Of a stretch of 64,000 bases of DNA, positions 19,031 to 26,328 are shown piece after piece. A program made the position numbers and the translations under genes. This stretch comes from Caenimonas koreensis DSM 17982 (GTDB lineage Bacteria > Pseudomonadota > Gammaproteobacteria > Burkholderiales > Burkholderiaceae_C). The stretch spans positions 62,001 to 126,000 of the forward strand of contig NZ_WJBU01000014.1 in the NCBI RefSeq assembly GCF_009646335.1. The letters run 5' to 3'. Each line of letters starts with the position of its first letter. Position 1 is the stretch's first letter. A model generated the notes under the pieces. That model was not told where the DNA came from and made no database searches. It was given only the letters and a program-made list of their open reading frames with translations.

Positions 19031-20210
19031 GCTGCCATGGCATTCCGGAGCGGCCCCGGATGGTGGCGCAGTCCACCGATGCTCCTGAACGAACCGCAGC
19101 CGATTCGCCGAGCAACACCATGTTGAGGGAGCGGAAATATTTGTAGTAAACACGGCCGTCGTCGCGAACGTAGAGTCTCATGTCGGACTGTGGATAGAAG
19201 CGCACCCACCCATCTTCTGATTTGACAACATCGGTCTGGCCGGGCGCGAAAAAGCGCGGGCACTGTTTTTCCACGGCAGCAAACACCTGGGCAATCTCGG
19301 GGAACTTTTCTTTCTGCTGCGGCAGCCGTGCAACAGGATACTGAAGCGGACAAACCCAGAACCCCACGGTGGCCTTCAGTCTGTCCGGGGCCTTGTCTAG
19401 TTCTGTCAGGCCAAGTCCTATTGCGAGCAGGCCCCTGGAGAGCAGTAGCCGGCAGGCAAGGGGCCGTCGCACGGCCAACCGCTGGCCATTGAGCATTTTG
19501 TCGACTTCATCGGCAAGCGCCGGCGTGGGATTGCCGTCGGCGTCCATGAAGTCCGGGCGGCTTGGGACCAGCAGCTGAATGTCGCTCGACGCCGTCAGCA
19601 AGGCTTGCGCCCGCCGTACCTCCGGCGATGCAATGTCAGATGCATCTGGCAACGACGACGTGTTGATCCAATGCGACTGCTGCGGAAACTGCGGCGCAAT
19701 CAGTGAATAGGAAATGTTCGAAACCCCCACGTAAGTCGCAGGCTTTGTCCGCGCCTGCTCGTCAAGGGTCACTGGGAAATACGAGTCGTCTCTCCATTGG
19801 GCCCAACCCCAAGACTGCCAGGGCGATACAGCCACGACGGCGAACAATTGCAGCCCCACCATCAGAAGTGCGACGCATGCCCGCAGCCCACGGGTACCCG
19901 GCATGCGATACGCCAAAGCAATGCAGAGTGGACCGATCACCAAGAGGCCTGGAATGAAGTAGCGCCCATTGCCAGACGTCAACATCCAAATGATGAAGAT
20001 CACGACTGTCCAGACTCCCAGTGCCAATGTCGGTGACGAACGGACGACGCGCGGGCGCAAGGCAATCAACAGGACGACGCCGAGCAGAATGGAGAACGCG
20101 AACCGCAAGTCCGGCGCGCCAATCTCAACGTAGACGTTGGAGTCAGGCGCCACCATCGCGAATGGCCGCATCAAGAAGTCAATCCAGGTATCGGGTTCGA
20201 AACGGATCAT
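19020..20210 (-). CDS. Membrane protein, C-terminal half of a GT-C-like glycosyltransferase (probably split)
   Basis: The 396-residue protein starts MIRFEPDTWIDFLMRPFAMV, has about four or five membrane helices in the first 130 residues and then a soluble region without recognised motifs. The opening sequence corresponds to the middle of GT39/GT87-like enzymes. There a stretch like GNPVYPFCN is normally followed within the same chain by a WIDFLMRPF-like helix and an EIGAPDLRFAF-like loop. The preceding gene ends exactly at that point, in another frame with an ATGA overlap. It is either a natural two-subunit enzyme or a frameshifted one. Confidence 0.6.
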   Translation of the reverse strand: MIRFEPDTWIDFLMRPFAMVAPDSNVYVEIGAPDLRFAFSILLGVVLLIALRPRVVRSSPTLALGVWTVVIFIIWMLTSGNGRYFIPGLLVIGPLCIALAYRMPGTRGLRACVALLMVGLQLFAVVAVSPWQSWGWAQWRDDSYFPVTLDEQARTKPATYVGVSNISYSLIAPQFPQQSHWINTSSLPDASDIASPEVRRAQALLTASSDIQLLVPSRPDFMDADGNPTPALADEVDKMLNGQRLAVRRPLACRLLLSRGLLAIGLGLTELDKAPDRLKATVGFWVCPLQYPVARLPQQKEKFPEIAQVFAAVEKQCPRFFAPGQTDVVKSEDGWVRFYPQSDMRLYVRDDGRVYYKYFRSLNMVLLGESAAVRSGASVDCATIRGRSGMPWQREI

Positions 20211-21025
20211 GGCTTCCAGCCAAGAAGGTCACGCACGGGCTGGAAACACGCGTTGCAGAACGGGTAGACCGGGTTACCTGCATATTCCCAAAGGAGCCAG
20301 CCCCAATACGAATAAGACATAGTAAATCCAAGGCCTGTCGCGACTATGCCCACCGCCATCGTGCGCCATCGGCTTGCGACGGCACCGGCGCCGAACGACC
20401 AGATGACAGGTAGCGCAGCAGCGACGGGGCCATTGCTTAGTTTCAGCGCGACAGAGGCTCCGGCGAGCAAACCTGCAAGTGCCACAAAGCGAAGGCCCGG
20501 CGAACAGGTTTGGCCGTCGTCTTTGGGAATGGGCAAGCTAAATGCAACCGCCCACATCAAGGGTATGCACGCGATGAGGTCATTGATGGTGCTATCGAAG
20601 AACGAAAGCACCAGCCCGCTGGAGAATGCCAGCACAACGGCGAAAGCGCGGAACATGGCGGCGAACCAGTCTCGGCCGGGTATGCACCGACAAGCGATCA
20701 TCCATACGGCCGGGACAGCAAGCCACTGCACCGAAGCCAAGAACACTCCCGCCACGGGTCCGGAAACTCCCGAGAGTGCGAGCTTGTAGAGAGGCCAGTT
20801 CGCATAGGGAAACTGGAACACCTGATATGACGCGGCCACGACATCTCTGTCGAAGCGCTGATGCTGGGCGGTCCATCCGAGGTAGAGGTGGTGATTGAGG
20901 CCATCCCAAGTGATGCCGATGCCGCCTAACGCAAGCGGTATGGATACCAGGAGCACCCAGGCGCCCCCGCATATGGTCAGGCCTTCAAGCCAGGGCGGCG
21001 GCCCAGCGGGCCTTGCTTCAGCCAC
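20207..21025 (-). CDS. Membrane protein, N-terminal half of a GT-C-like glycosyltransferase (probably split)
   Basis: The 272-residue protein has about seven membrane helices. It contains GGIGITWDGLNHHLYLGWTA with acidic and histidine residues in the first periplasmic loop, where GT-C enzymes carry their catalytic aspartate (WDGLNHH). It then has QFPYANWPLYKLALSG, and it ends at WEYAGNPVYPFCNACFQPVR plus six residues. That motif is normally internal in dolichyl-phosphate-sugar-dependent transferases. Its stop overlaps the next gene's ATG. The start overlaps the upstream polyprenyl-phosphate glycosyltransferase stop by 8 bp, which would supply the lipid-linked sugar donor. Confidence 0.62.
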   Translation of the reverse strand: MAEARPAGPPPWLEGLTICGGAWVLLVSIPLALGGIGITWDGLNHHLYLGWTAQHQRFDRDVVAASYQVFQFPYANWPLYKLALSGVSGPVAGVFLASVQWLAVPAVWMIACRCIPGRDWFAAMFRAFAVVLAFSSGLVLSFFDSTINDLIACIPLMWAVAFSLPIPKDDGQTCSPGLRFVALAGLLAGASVALKLSNGPVAAALPVIWSFGAGAVASRWRTMAVGIVATGLGFTMSYSYWGWLLWEYAGNPVYPFCNACFQPVRDLLGWKP

Positions 21026-22205
21026 GTCGAAGCGCTCCTCCTAGCGACTCCCAGCAGGCTTTGAGTGCCGCCGCGAAAAAGCTCGTGGCGGCCCCTTGGG
21101 CGCCGACGATCATCAACGCAACAGCCGGAATGGCCTCTCGCATCAACTGGCCCGGTATCAAGACACCATAGCCGGTGCCGCGCCATTGGAAGAAAAGCGC
21201 CAGAGACCAAACAAATCCGAGTGTGATGATTGTGAGGCTGGCAATTATCCCGAACTCCAGGCTGACCAACCCCTTCGAGCGACGCAACCACGGCGGCTCG
21301 GGCACGATGCCCGAGAGCACCGCAGTCCATGTTGTCAGTAGCGCAAGGGAAACAAGCTGCGCCCCGAGGATGACCGCACCTGCCATGAAGAGCATGGAAT
21401 GGATGTCGAAACCGAACGAGGCAATATTGAAAGGCCCTCGCTGGAGCACGAAAGTGCCTGCCAATCCCCCCAGGAACAGCGCCAGACCTGGATAGAGAAA
21501 GAGCCAACGCGGGCAGTAAAGCAGCAGGAACCGCAAGTGACGCCAGCCATCGCGCCATGTGCGCAGGTGAGATGGTCGCCCTCGACCATCGGGTCGCAGC
21601 GTTGTGGGCACTTCGCCGATTCGCAAACCGGCCAGTGCGGCTTTGGCGATCATTTCGCTGGCGAATTCCATGCCCGGCGTGATGAGTCCAAGGCCCTTGA
21701 TGGCTTCCCGCGAAAAGCCGCGCAAGCCACAGTGAAAGTCGCCAATTGGAACGCGGAAAAAGAGACGTCCGACAAAGCTGAGGACCGGGTTGCCAAGGTA
21801 CTTATGCAGGAAAGGCATCGCGCCGGGTGCGATCCCGCCGCGAAAACGGTTCCCCATCACCAGGTCAACGCCCTGACGCAGGCTTCCCACGAAATCGTCA
21901 AGATGCGAGAAATCGTAACTCTCATCAGCATCGCCCATGATCACGAAGCGCCCACGTGCCGCTGCGATGCCGGCCGTTATCGCTGCGCCATAGCCGCGCT
22001 CCGGGACTTCAACAACCCGTGCGCCTGCACGTGTTGCCAGGTCGCGCGATCCGTCGGTCGAGCCATTGTCGGCCACCAGCACTTCACCACTGACGCCACT
22101 GCGATCGAGATAGCCCTGCGCCTGAGCAATACAGCGCGACACCGTTCGTGCCTCGTTCAGGCAAGGCATGAGTATCGTTAGCTCGATCGTCTCGGCAGGG
22201 TTCAT
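21018..22205 (-). CDS. Family 2 glycosyltransferase, polyprenyl-phosphate sugar synthase-like (DPM/GtrB type)
   Basis: The 395-residue protein has a GT2 domain: ELTILMPCLNEARTVSRCIA, GEVLVADNGSTDGSRDLA, YGAAITAGIAAARGRFVIMG and DADESYDFSHL. A membrane region with about four helices follows from about residue 225. This is the layout of dolichol/undecaprenyl-phosphate sugar synthases, which make the donor for GT-C enzymes. The two GT-C-like genes directly downstream fit that pairing. ATG 22203-22205 is preferred over an in-frame TTG just before it. It follows the pilA terminator on the minus strand. Confidence 0.83.
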   Translation of the reverse strand: MNPAETIELTILMPCLNEARTVSRCIAQAQGYLDRSGVSGEVLVADNGSTDGSRDLATRAGARVVEVPERGYGAAITAGIAAARGRFVIMGDADESYDFSHLDDFVGSLRQGVDLVMGNRFRGGIAPGAMPFLHKYLGNPVLSFVGRLFFRVPIGDFHCGLRGFSREAIKGLGLITPGMEFASEMIAKAALAGLRIGEVPTTLRPDGRGRPSHLRTWRDGWRHLRFLLLYCPRWLFLYPGLALFLGGLAGTFVLQRGPFNIASFGFDIHSMLFMAGAVILGAQLVSLALLTTWTAVLSGIVPEPPWLRRSKGLVSLEFGIIASLTIITLGFVWSLALFFQWRGTGYGVLIPGQLMREAIPAVALMIVGAQGAATSFFAAALKACWESLGGALRRG

Positions 22206-22224
22206 CAAAGTGGAAAGTGACGCT

Positions 22225-22258
22225 TAAAAAAAAGAAAGCGGCCGAAGCCGCTCTCTTT
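22225..22258 (-). terminator. Rho-independent terminator of pilA
   Basis: On the minus strand, AGCGGC (22252-22247) pairs with GCCGCT (22242-22237) around a TTCG loop, extended by flanking AGAGA/TTTCT pairing. It is followed by a run of eight T (22233-22226). It sits 22 bp after the pilA stop and would insulate pilA from the glycan operon. Confidence 0.88.
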
Positions 22259-22279
22259 ATACACAGGAAAAACTAACTA

Positions 22280-22756
22280 TTAACCGCGGCACGAGCCGGG
22301 CAGGTACTTAGCGGGGATGCCGTTCGATGCCGACGGGCCGCACTTCCAGCCGCCAACCACGGTACCGGTCGAGTACGCCGTCAAGGCGGCACCGGCGGCA
22401 TCGGTCGGGGTCAGGTCGATGGTCTTGCCGTCGATGTTGGCCGTGTCGATGTTCTGGGCCTTGACAGTGATCACGCCGAGGTTGCTGGTGGAGACGGATG
22501 TCACGTACTTGGACGTAGACGTCGACGATTCGCAGCCCCATGCATTGGGGGCAGGTGCGGTCGTCAGCGAACCGGTCTGATACACCTCAGAGATCGTGGT
22601 GCGGCAAGCCGAAGCAGCCAACACGACTTCCGACAGCTTGGCGCGCTTGGTGTAGTCCTGATATGCCGGCAGGGCCACAGCGGCCAAGATGCCGATAATC
22701 GCGACCACGATCATCAATTCGATCAGGGTAAAGCCCTGTTGCAGTTGACGCTTCAT
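22280..22756 (-). CDS. pilA: Type IV pilin, major subunit PilA-like
   Basis: The 158-residue prepilin starts [20 protein letters not shown]. The leader is eight residues and is cut after Gly by prepilin peptidase; mature residue 1 is Phe, Glu is at +5, and the hydrophobic helix continues to about 30. Four cysteines are present, and the last two (GWKCGPS and LPGSCRG) would close the C-terminal D-region disulfide. The mid part is rich in Ser and Thr ([16 protein letters not shown]), possible O-glycosylation sites. The ATG at 22754-22756 has a GGAG site upstream. It has its own sigma-54 promoter and terminator, so it is monocistronic. Confidence 0.95.
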   Translation of the reverse strand: MKRQLQQGFTLIELMIVVAIIGILAAVALPAYQDYTKRAKLSEVVLAASACRTTISEVYQTGSLTTAPAPNAWGCESSTSTSKYVTSVSTSNLGVITVKAQNIDTANIDGKTIDLTPTDAAGAALTAYSTGTVVGGWKCGPSASNGIPAKYLPGSCRG

Positions 22757-22824
22757 TGAAAAACTCCAGAGTGTTAAGGGAAAAGGACAGTCAGGCAAAA
22801 AAGCGACGCCTGGCCTGGACTAGC

Positions 22825-22840
22825 AGCAATCTACGTGCCA
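22825..22840 (-). promoter_or_regulatory. Sigma-54 promoter of pilA
   Basis: On the minus strand TGGCAC (22840-22835) and TTGCT (22829-22825) are separated by five bases, a full match to the -24/-12 consensus TGGCAC-N5-TTGC[A/T]. It is 69 bp upstream of the pilA ATG. In other bacteria pilA is driven by RpoN with the PilR activator; no pilRS genes are in this window. Confidence 0.88.
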
Positions 22841-22854
22841 GCACAAGTTGCCGT

Positions 22855-22880
22855 GAAAAACTTCCGGTTACCCCGGAATC
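22855..22880 (-). terminator. Probable rho-independent terminator of the pilB-like gene
   Basis: On the minus strand TTCCGG (22878-22873) pairs with CCGGAA (22867-22862) across a five-base loop. GTTTTT follows (22861-22856). It lies about 70 bp after the ATPase stop and just upstream of the pilA sigma-54 promoter, separating the two transcription units. Confidence 0.7.
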
Positions 22881-22922
22881 TCCCTGCGGCACCTGCCAAA
22901 ACTCGTCCATTGCCGCGGCAGA

Positions 22923-22950
22923 GTGACAAATATGTTCGCGAACGTGTCAC
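22923..22950. repeat. Nested palindrome at the 3' end of the pilB-like gene
   Basis: A perfect 10-bp palindrome GTTCGCGAAC (22934-22943) is flanked by GTGACA (22923-22928) and TGTCAC (22945-22950). The outer arms overlap the ATPase stop codon. No T run follows. It could be an mRNA-stabilising hairpin or a protein site; it shares GTGAC half-sites with the region upstream of the kinase gene. Confidence 0.45.
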
Positions 22951-25367
22951 TTGATGCAGACCGAGCGGACCATCTTCAGGTCAGTCAGGCCCATCATGAC
23001 CTTTTCCATGCCGTCCATCTTCAGGGTGCGCATGCCGCCTTCAACGGCCGAGGCGAAGAGTTCGGCAACCCTCGCGCGCTCCTGGATCAGGCGCTTGGTC
23101 GGGTCGTCTGCCACGAGTAATTCGTGCAGGCCGATACGGCCCTTGTAGCCGGACTTGTTGCACTTCTCGCAGCCCTTGGCCTTGTAGAACTTCAGGCGCC
23201 CATCATGGCCGTAAAGCTTGACCCAGCTCTCGTACAGTTTCTTCGCCTCACCCGCGTAGTCGGCCTTCCAGGCGGCTGAGTGACGCAGCTCTTCCGCGTA
23301 TTCGGTGACGAACAGCTTGATTTCGTCCTGCTCGGGGAAGTATTCGTCCTTGCAGTCGCACAGCTTCTTGGCCAGGCGCTGCGCAAGGATGCCCAGCAGC
23401 GCGTCCGCAAAATTGAACGGGTCCATGCCCATGTCGAGCAGACGGATGATCGATTCAGGCGCGGAATTGGTGTGCAGCGTGGAGAACACCAGGTGGCCCG
23501 TGAGTGAGGCCTCAACGCCCATCGACACGGTTTCCTTGTCGCGCGACTCGCCGACCATGATGATGTCCGGGTCGGCCCGCAGGAATGCCCGCATCACGAG
23601 CGCAAAGTCGATGCCGGCCTTGCGGTTGATCTGCACCTGGCGCAAGCCCTTTTGCGTGATTTCGACCGGGTCCTCGGCTGTCCAGATCTTGGTGTCCGGC
23701 GTGTTGAGGAATTTCAGGATGGAGTGCAGCGTTGTCGTCTTGCCCGAACCGGTCGGGCCGCAGACGTAGAACAGGCCATAGGGCTTGCTCACTGTCTTTT
23801 CGAGCCGCTCCTTGTTGTGCGGCGTGAGGCCCAGTTTTTCGAGCGGGATCGGCTCGCCCGCGGCCAGGATACGCATCACGACGTCTTCGACGCCGCCGGC
23901 CGACGGAATGGTGGCGACGCGCAGCTCGATGTCGAGCGGCCCGAACTTCTTGAACTTGATCTTGCCGTCTTGCGGCTTGCGCTTTTCGGAAATGTCGAGG
24001 TCGCACATGATCTTCAGGCGCGTGATCATGGCCTGGCGGAAGTGCGACGGCACTTCGATGTAGGGCTGCAAGCTGCCGTCGATGCGGAAGCGGATGCCGG
24101 TCTTCTGCTTGCCCGGCAGCGGCTCGATGTGGATGTCCGACACCTTCTGGTTATATGCGTCGACGATGACCTTGTTGACGAACTTCACAAGTTCGTTGTC
24201 GGCGGCAGCGGAGACATCGACGCCGTCTTCGGCCTCGTCGTCGCCGGAAGGCGCAGACAGATCGGCGAGCAGTTCGTCGATCGACGCGCCGCCTTCATCA
24301 GCGCCCCACAGCTGCGCGAGCGTCTCCTCGAACTCAGTCTGCGTCGTGACGCGATACGAGAATTTGGAAATACGCGGGAACACCTGCGGCACGATGCGCG
24401 AGCCACGCACGGCTTCAGGGTCCATGCACATGACGAGCAGGCCCTCTGGCGTTTCCTCGAGCGGGATCCAGCCCTGCTCCTCGACGAAATCGCGCTTGAG
24501 CGCGCCATGGATCATCTCGATGCGCACGCGCCCTTTGTTCATCGGCTCGTAGGGCACACCAAAGAACTTGGCAAGCGACGGGCCAATTTGCGCAGGCCGG
24601 ATCTGGTAGTCGGCCATCAGCAGGTGTTCGACCGGCTTGGCTTCTTCGCGGGCCTTGGCGATGCACTGCTGCAATTCGGCAGCGCTGAGCACGCCGTCTG
24701 ACACCAGGCCGTCGTACTTGGTCGCGCGGCGGCGCTGGCCGTCCTCGGCCTTCTGCATGCGCTGGCGGATCGCCGTTGCAAGCGTTTTGCACAGCTGCGT
24801 CGCGCCTTCGACTTCGAGCTCGCCGAATGGCTGGTCGCTCTTGTTGTTGATGACCTGCAAGACGCCGTGCAGCACATCGCCATCCAGGATCGGCACGACC
24901 ATCATCTGCTTGGTGCGATAGCCCGAGCGCTTGTCGACTTCCTTGGCTGTTGCGAAGCTCAGTGCCGGGTTGATGCGCTTGAGCGCGTCTTCGTCGTACA
25001 CGTCGACGATGTTCAGCATCTGCTTCTTGAGTGCCGCGTAGCCCGCCATGCTCTGCGTGCTGATCGGCAGCTTCAGGTCTTTACTGGTGTTCAGGCCCGT
25101 CTTGAGTTTGGAGACGATCGCCGTGCGGTCTTCATTGACGGCGTACACCGTGAGCCGGTCGGCATTGAAGAGCTTGCAGATGTCCTGGCTGGCTTCCAGG
25201 ATGATCTGGTCGATGTTCTCGGTCTCGTGGATCTTCGTCGTGACCTGCTGGAGCTGACGAAAGAAGAGCGCTTCGAACGAGACCCCCCGCTTGTCAGGCG
25301 GGAGCATCTGCGAATCGAAGAACGCCTGGTCGCTGTCCTTTTGCTCAGGTTTTAGAACGGCGTTCAT
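22947..25367 (-). CDS. GAF-domain PilB/GspE/PulE family assembly ATPase
   Basis: The 806-residue product has an N-terminal GAF domain (about 45-195; IHETENIDQIILEASQDICK then LFNADRLTVYAVNEDRTAIV). A T2SSE N-terminal-like domain (about 215-330) and the ATPase core follow. The core has Walker A GPTGSGKTTT (about 535-545) and the Asp/His boxes in WTAEDPVEITQ and LTGHLVFSTLHTNSA. The zinc motif is incomplete: a lone CDCKDEY and CEKCNKSGYKGRIGLHE. Such ATPases power pilus extension. The ATG at 25365-25367 excludes 36 upstream codons that read through an intergenic repeat. The GAF domain is unusual for PilB and could bind a small ligand. Confidence 0.88.
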   Translation of the reverse strand: MNAVLKPEQKDSDQAFFDSQMLPPDKRGVSFEALFFRQLQQVTTKIHETENIDQIILEASQDICKLFNADRLTVYAVNEDRTAIVSKLKTGLNTSKDLKLPISTQSMAGYAALKKQMLNIVDVYDEDALKRINPALSFATAKEVDKRSGYRTKQMMVVPILDGDVLHGVLQVINNKSDQPFGELEVEGATQLCKTLATAIRQRMQKAEDGQRRRATKYDGLVSDGVLSAAELQQCIAKAREEAKPVEHLLMADYQIRPAQIGPSLAKFFGVPYEPMNKGRVRIEMIHGALKRDFVEEQGWIPLEETPEGLLVMCMDPEAVRGSRIVPQVFPRISKFSYRVTTQTEFEETLAQLWGADEGGASIDELLADLSAPSGDDEAEDGVDVSAAADNELVKFVNKVIVDAYNQKVSDIHIEPLPGKQKTGIRFRIDGSLQPYIEVPSHFRQAMITRLKIMCDLDISEKRKPQDGKIKFKKFGPLDIELRVATIPSAGGVEDVVMRILAAGEPIPLEKLGLTPHNKERLEKTVSKPYGLFYVCGPTGSGKTTTLHSILKFLNTPDTKIWTAEDPVEITQKGLRQVQINRKAGIDFALVMRAFLRADPDIIMVGESRDKETVSMGVEASLTGHLVFSTLHTNSAPESIIRLLDMGMDPFNFADALLGILAQRLAKKLCDCKDEYFPEQDEIKLFVTEYAEELRHSAAWKADYAGEAKKLYESWVKLYGHDGRLKFYKAKGCEKCNKSGYKGRIGLHELLVADDPTKRLIQERARVAELFASAVEGGMRTLKMDGMEKVMMGLTDLKMVRSVCIK

Positions 25368-25380
25368 AGAATTAACCCCC

Positions 25381-25449
25381 ACGCTTGAAGCTGCGCTCCT
25401 GCGCTGCCCCCCAAGGGGGCGTTCACGCCTAAGGGCGGCCTGTCGGCGT
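25381..25449. repeat. GC-rich palindromic intergenic repeat (Comamonadaceae type)
   Basis: The spacer between the MBL gene and the ATPase holds GCCCCCCAAGGGGGC (25406-25420), flanked by GCGCTCCTGCGCT on the left and CGCCTAAGGGCGGCC on the right. I recognise this general pattern, a CCCCCC/GGGGG stem beside a GGGGCGGCC-like arm, from intergenic regions of Comamonadaceae. It can form a strong hairpin on either strand. Copy number in this genome cannot be judged from one window. Confidence 0.55.
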
Positions 25450-26241
25450 TCATAAATCAAACTCCTGTCCGGCACGTAGCCAGCGGATATCGTGCGTGAC
25501 GTTGGGCCCGAACGGCTGCGTCTGGTCGAACTTCTGGATCTCGGCCATGATCAGCTCGGTCTCGGCGGGCTTGGTATGCGTGATGTAGATCGGGAACGAC
25601 TTGCTCTTGTCGATGCAGTCGAGCTCCTCGGCCAACGCCATGGGTGACAGGTGCAGGCTGCGGCGCGCGAGGTCTTTCTCGCGATTGGAAAACGCGGTCT
25701 CGATGATGAGCGCGGCGACATTCATGGAATTGATTCGACGCCAAAAGGCGGGGTTTCGTTCCGTATCGCCCGTGAAGATCCAGCAGCCCTTGCCGGAGGT
25801 GATCGCAAAACCGACGGCCGGTACTGTGTGCACGGCCGGCAGGACTTCGATGCGCTTGCCCGTGATGTCGAGCGTTTGCCCCACCTGGATTTCGTGAAAG
25901 CTGATGAAGGGCGCTTCAGGTGTGGGGATGCGGCTGAAGTCCGGCCAGATGACATTGTTGAAGATGTGCTGCTTGACGGCCGCGATCGTGCCGGGCAATG
26001 CATGGACCTTGACGGGCTTGGTCAGCGACGATGCGATCGAGTCGATCATCAGCGGCAGCGCCGCCACGTGATCAAGGTGCGAGTGCGTGAGCAGGACATG
26101 CTCGATGCCCTTCATCTCCTGCAACGTGAGGTCACCAACGCCGGTGCCTGCATCGACCAGCACGTCGCCGTCGATCAGGAAAGACGTCGTGCGACAGTCT
26201 TTCGCAATCGCACCGGAACAGCCGAGGACACGGACCTTCAT
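25450..26241 (-). CDS. MBL-fold hydrolase, class II cyclic-nucleotide phosphodiesterase-like
   Basis: The 263-residue protein has the metallo-beta-lactamase metal motif THSHLDHVAALP (about 52-63), an N-terminal MKVRVLGCSGAIAKDCRTTS, a later VHTVPAVGFAI with a metal His, FTGDTERNP and a terminal ITHTKPAETELI. The set matches the group annotated as 3',5'-cyclic-nucleotide phosphodiesterase class II. Next to the adenylate cyclase gene, degradation of cAMP is a reasonable inference, but other substrates are possible. It sits between the cyclase and the pilus ATPase. Confidence 0.78.
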   Translation of the reverse strand: MKVRVLGCSGAIAKDCRTTSFLIDGDVLVDAGTGVGDLTLQEMKGIEHVLLTHSHLDHVAALPLMIDSIASSLTKPVKVHALPGTIAAVKQHIFNNVIWPDFSRIPTPEAPFISFHEIQVGQTLDITGKRIEVLPAVHTVPAVGFAITSGKGCWIFTGDTERNPAFWRRINSMNVAALIIETAFSNREKDLARRSLHLSPMALAEELDCIDKSKSFPIYITHTKPAETELIMAEIQKFDQTQPFGPNVTHDIRWLRAGQEFDL

Positions 26242-26328
26242 CTCAGCCTCCGCAAACCCGCACCACGAAGGCTGAAGCCTCCATGGACGGTAGCGGGCAA
26301 AGCGAGCAAGACAGCCCCATCTGTTCCT

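Noticed and set aside
25368-25475. 36 extra N-terminal residues on the GAF-ATPase
   Set aside because: They would be encoded by a GC-rich intergenic palindromic repeat; the ATG at 25367 gives a normal start.
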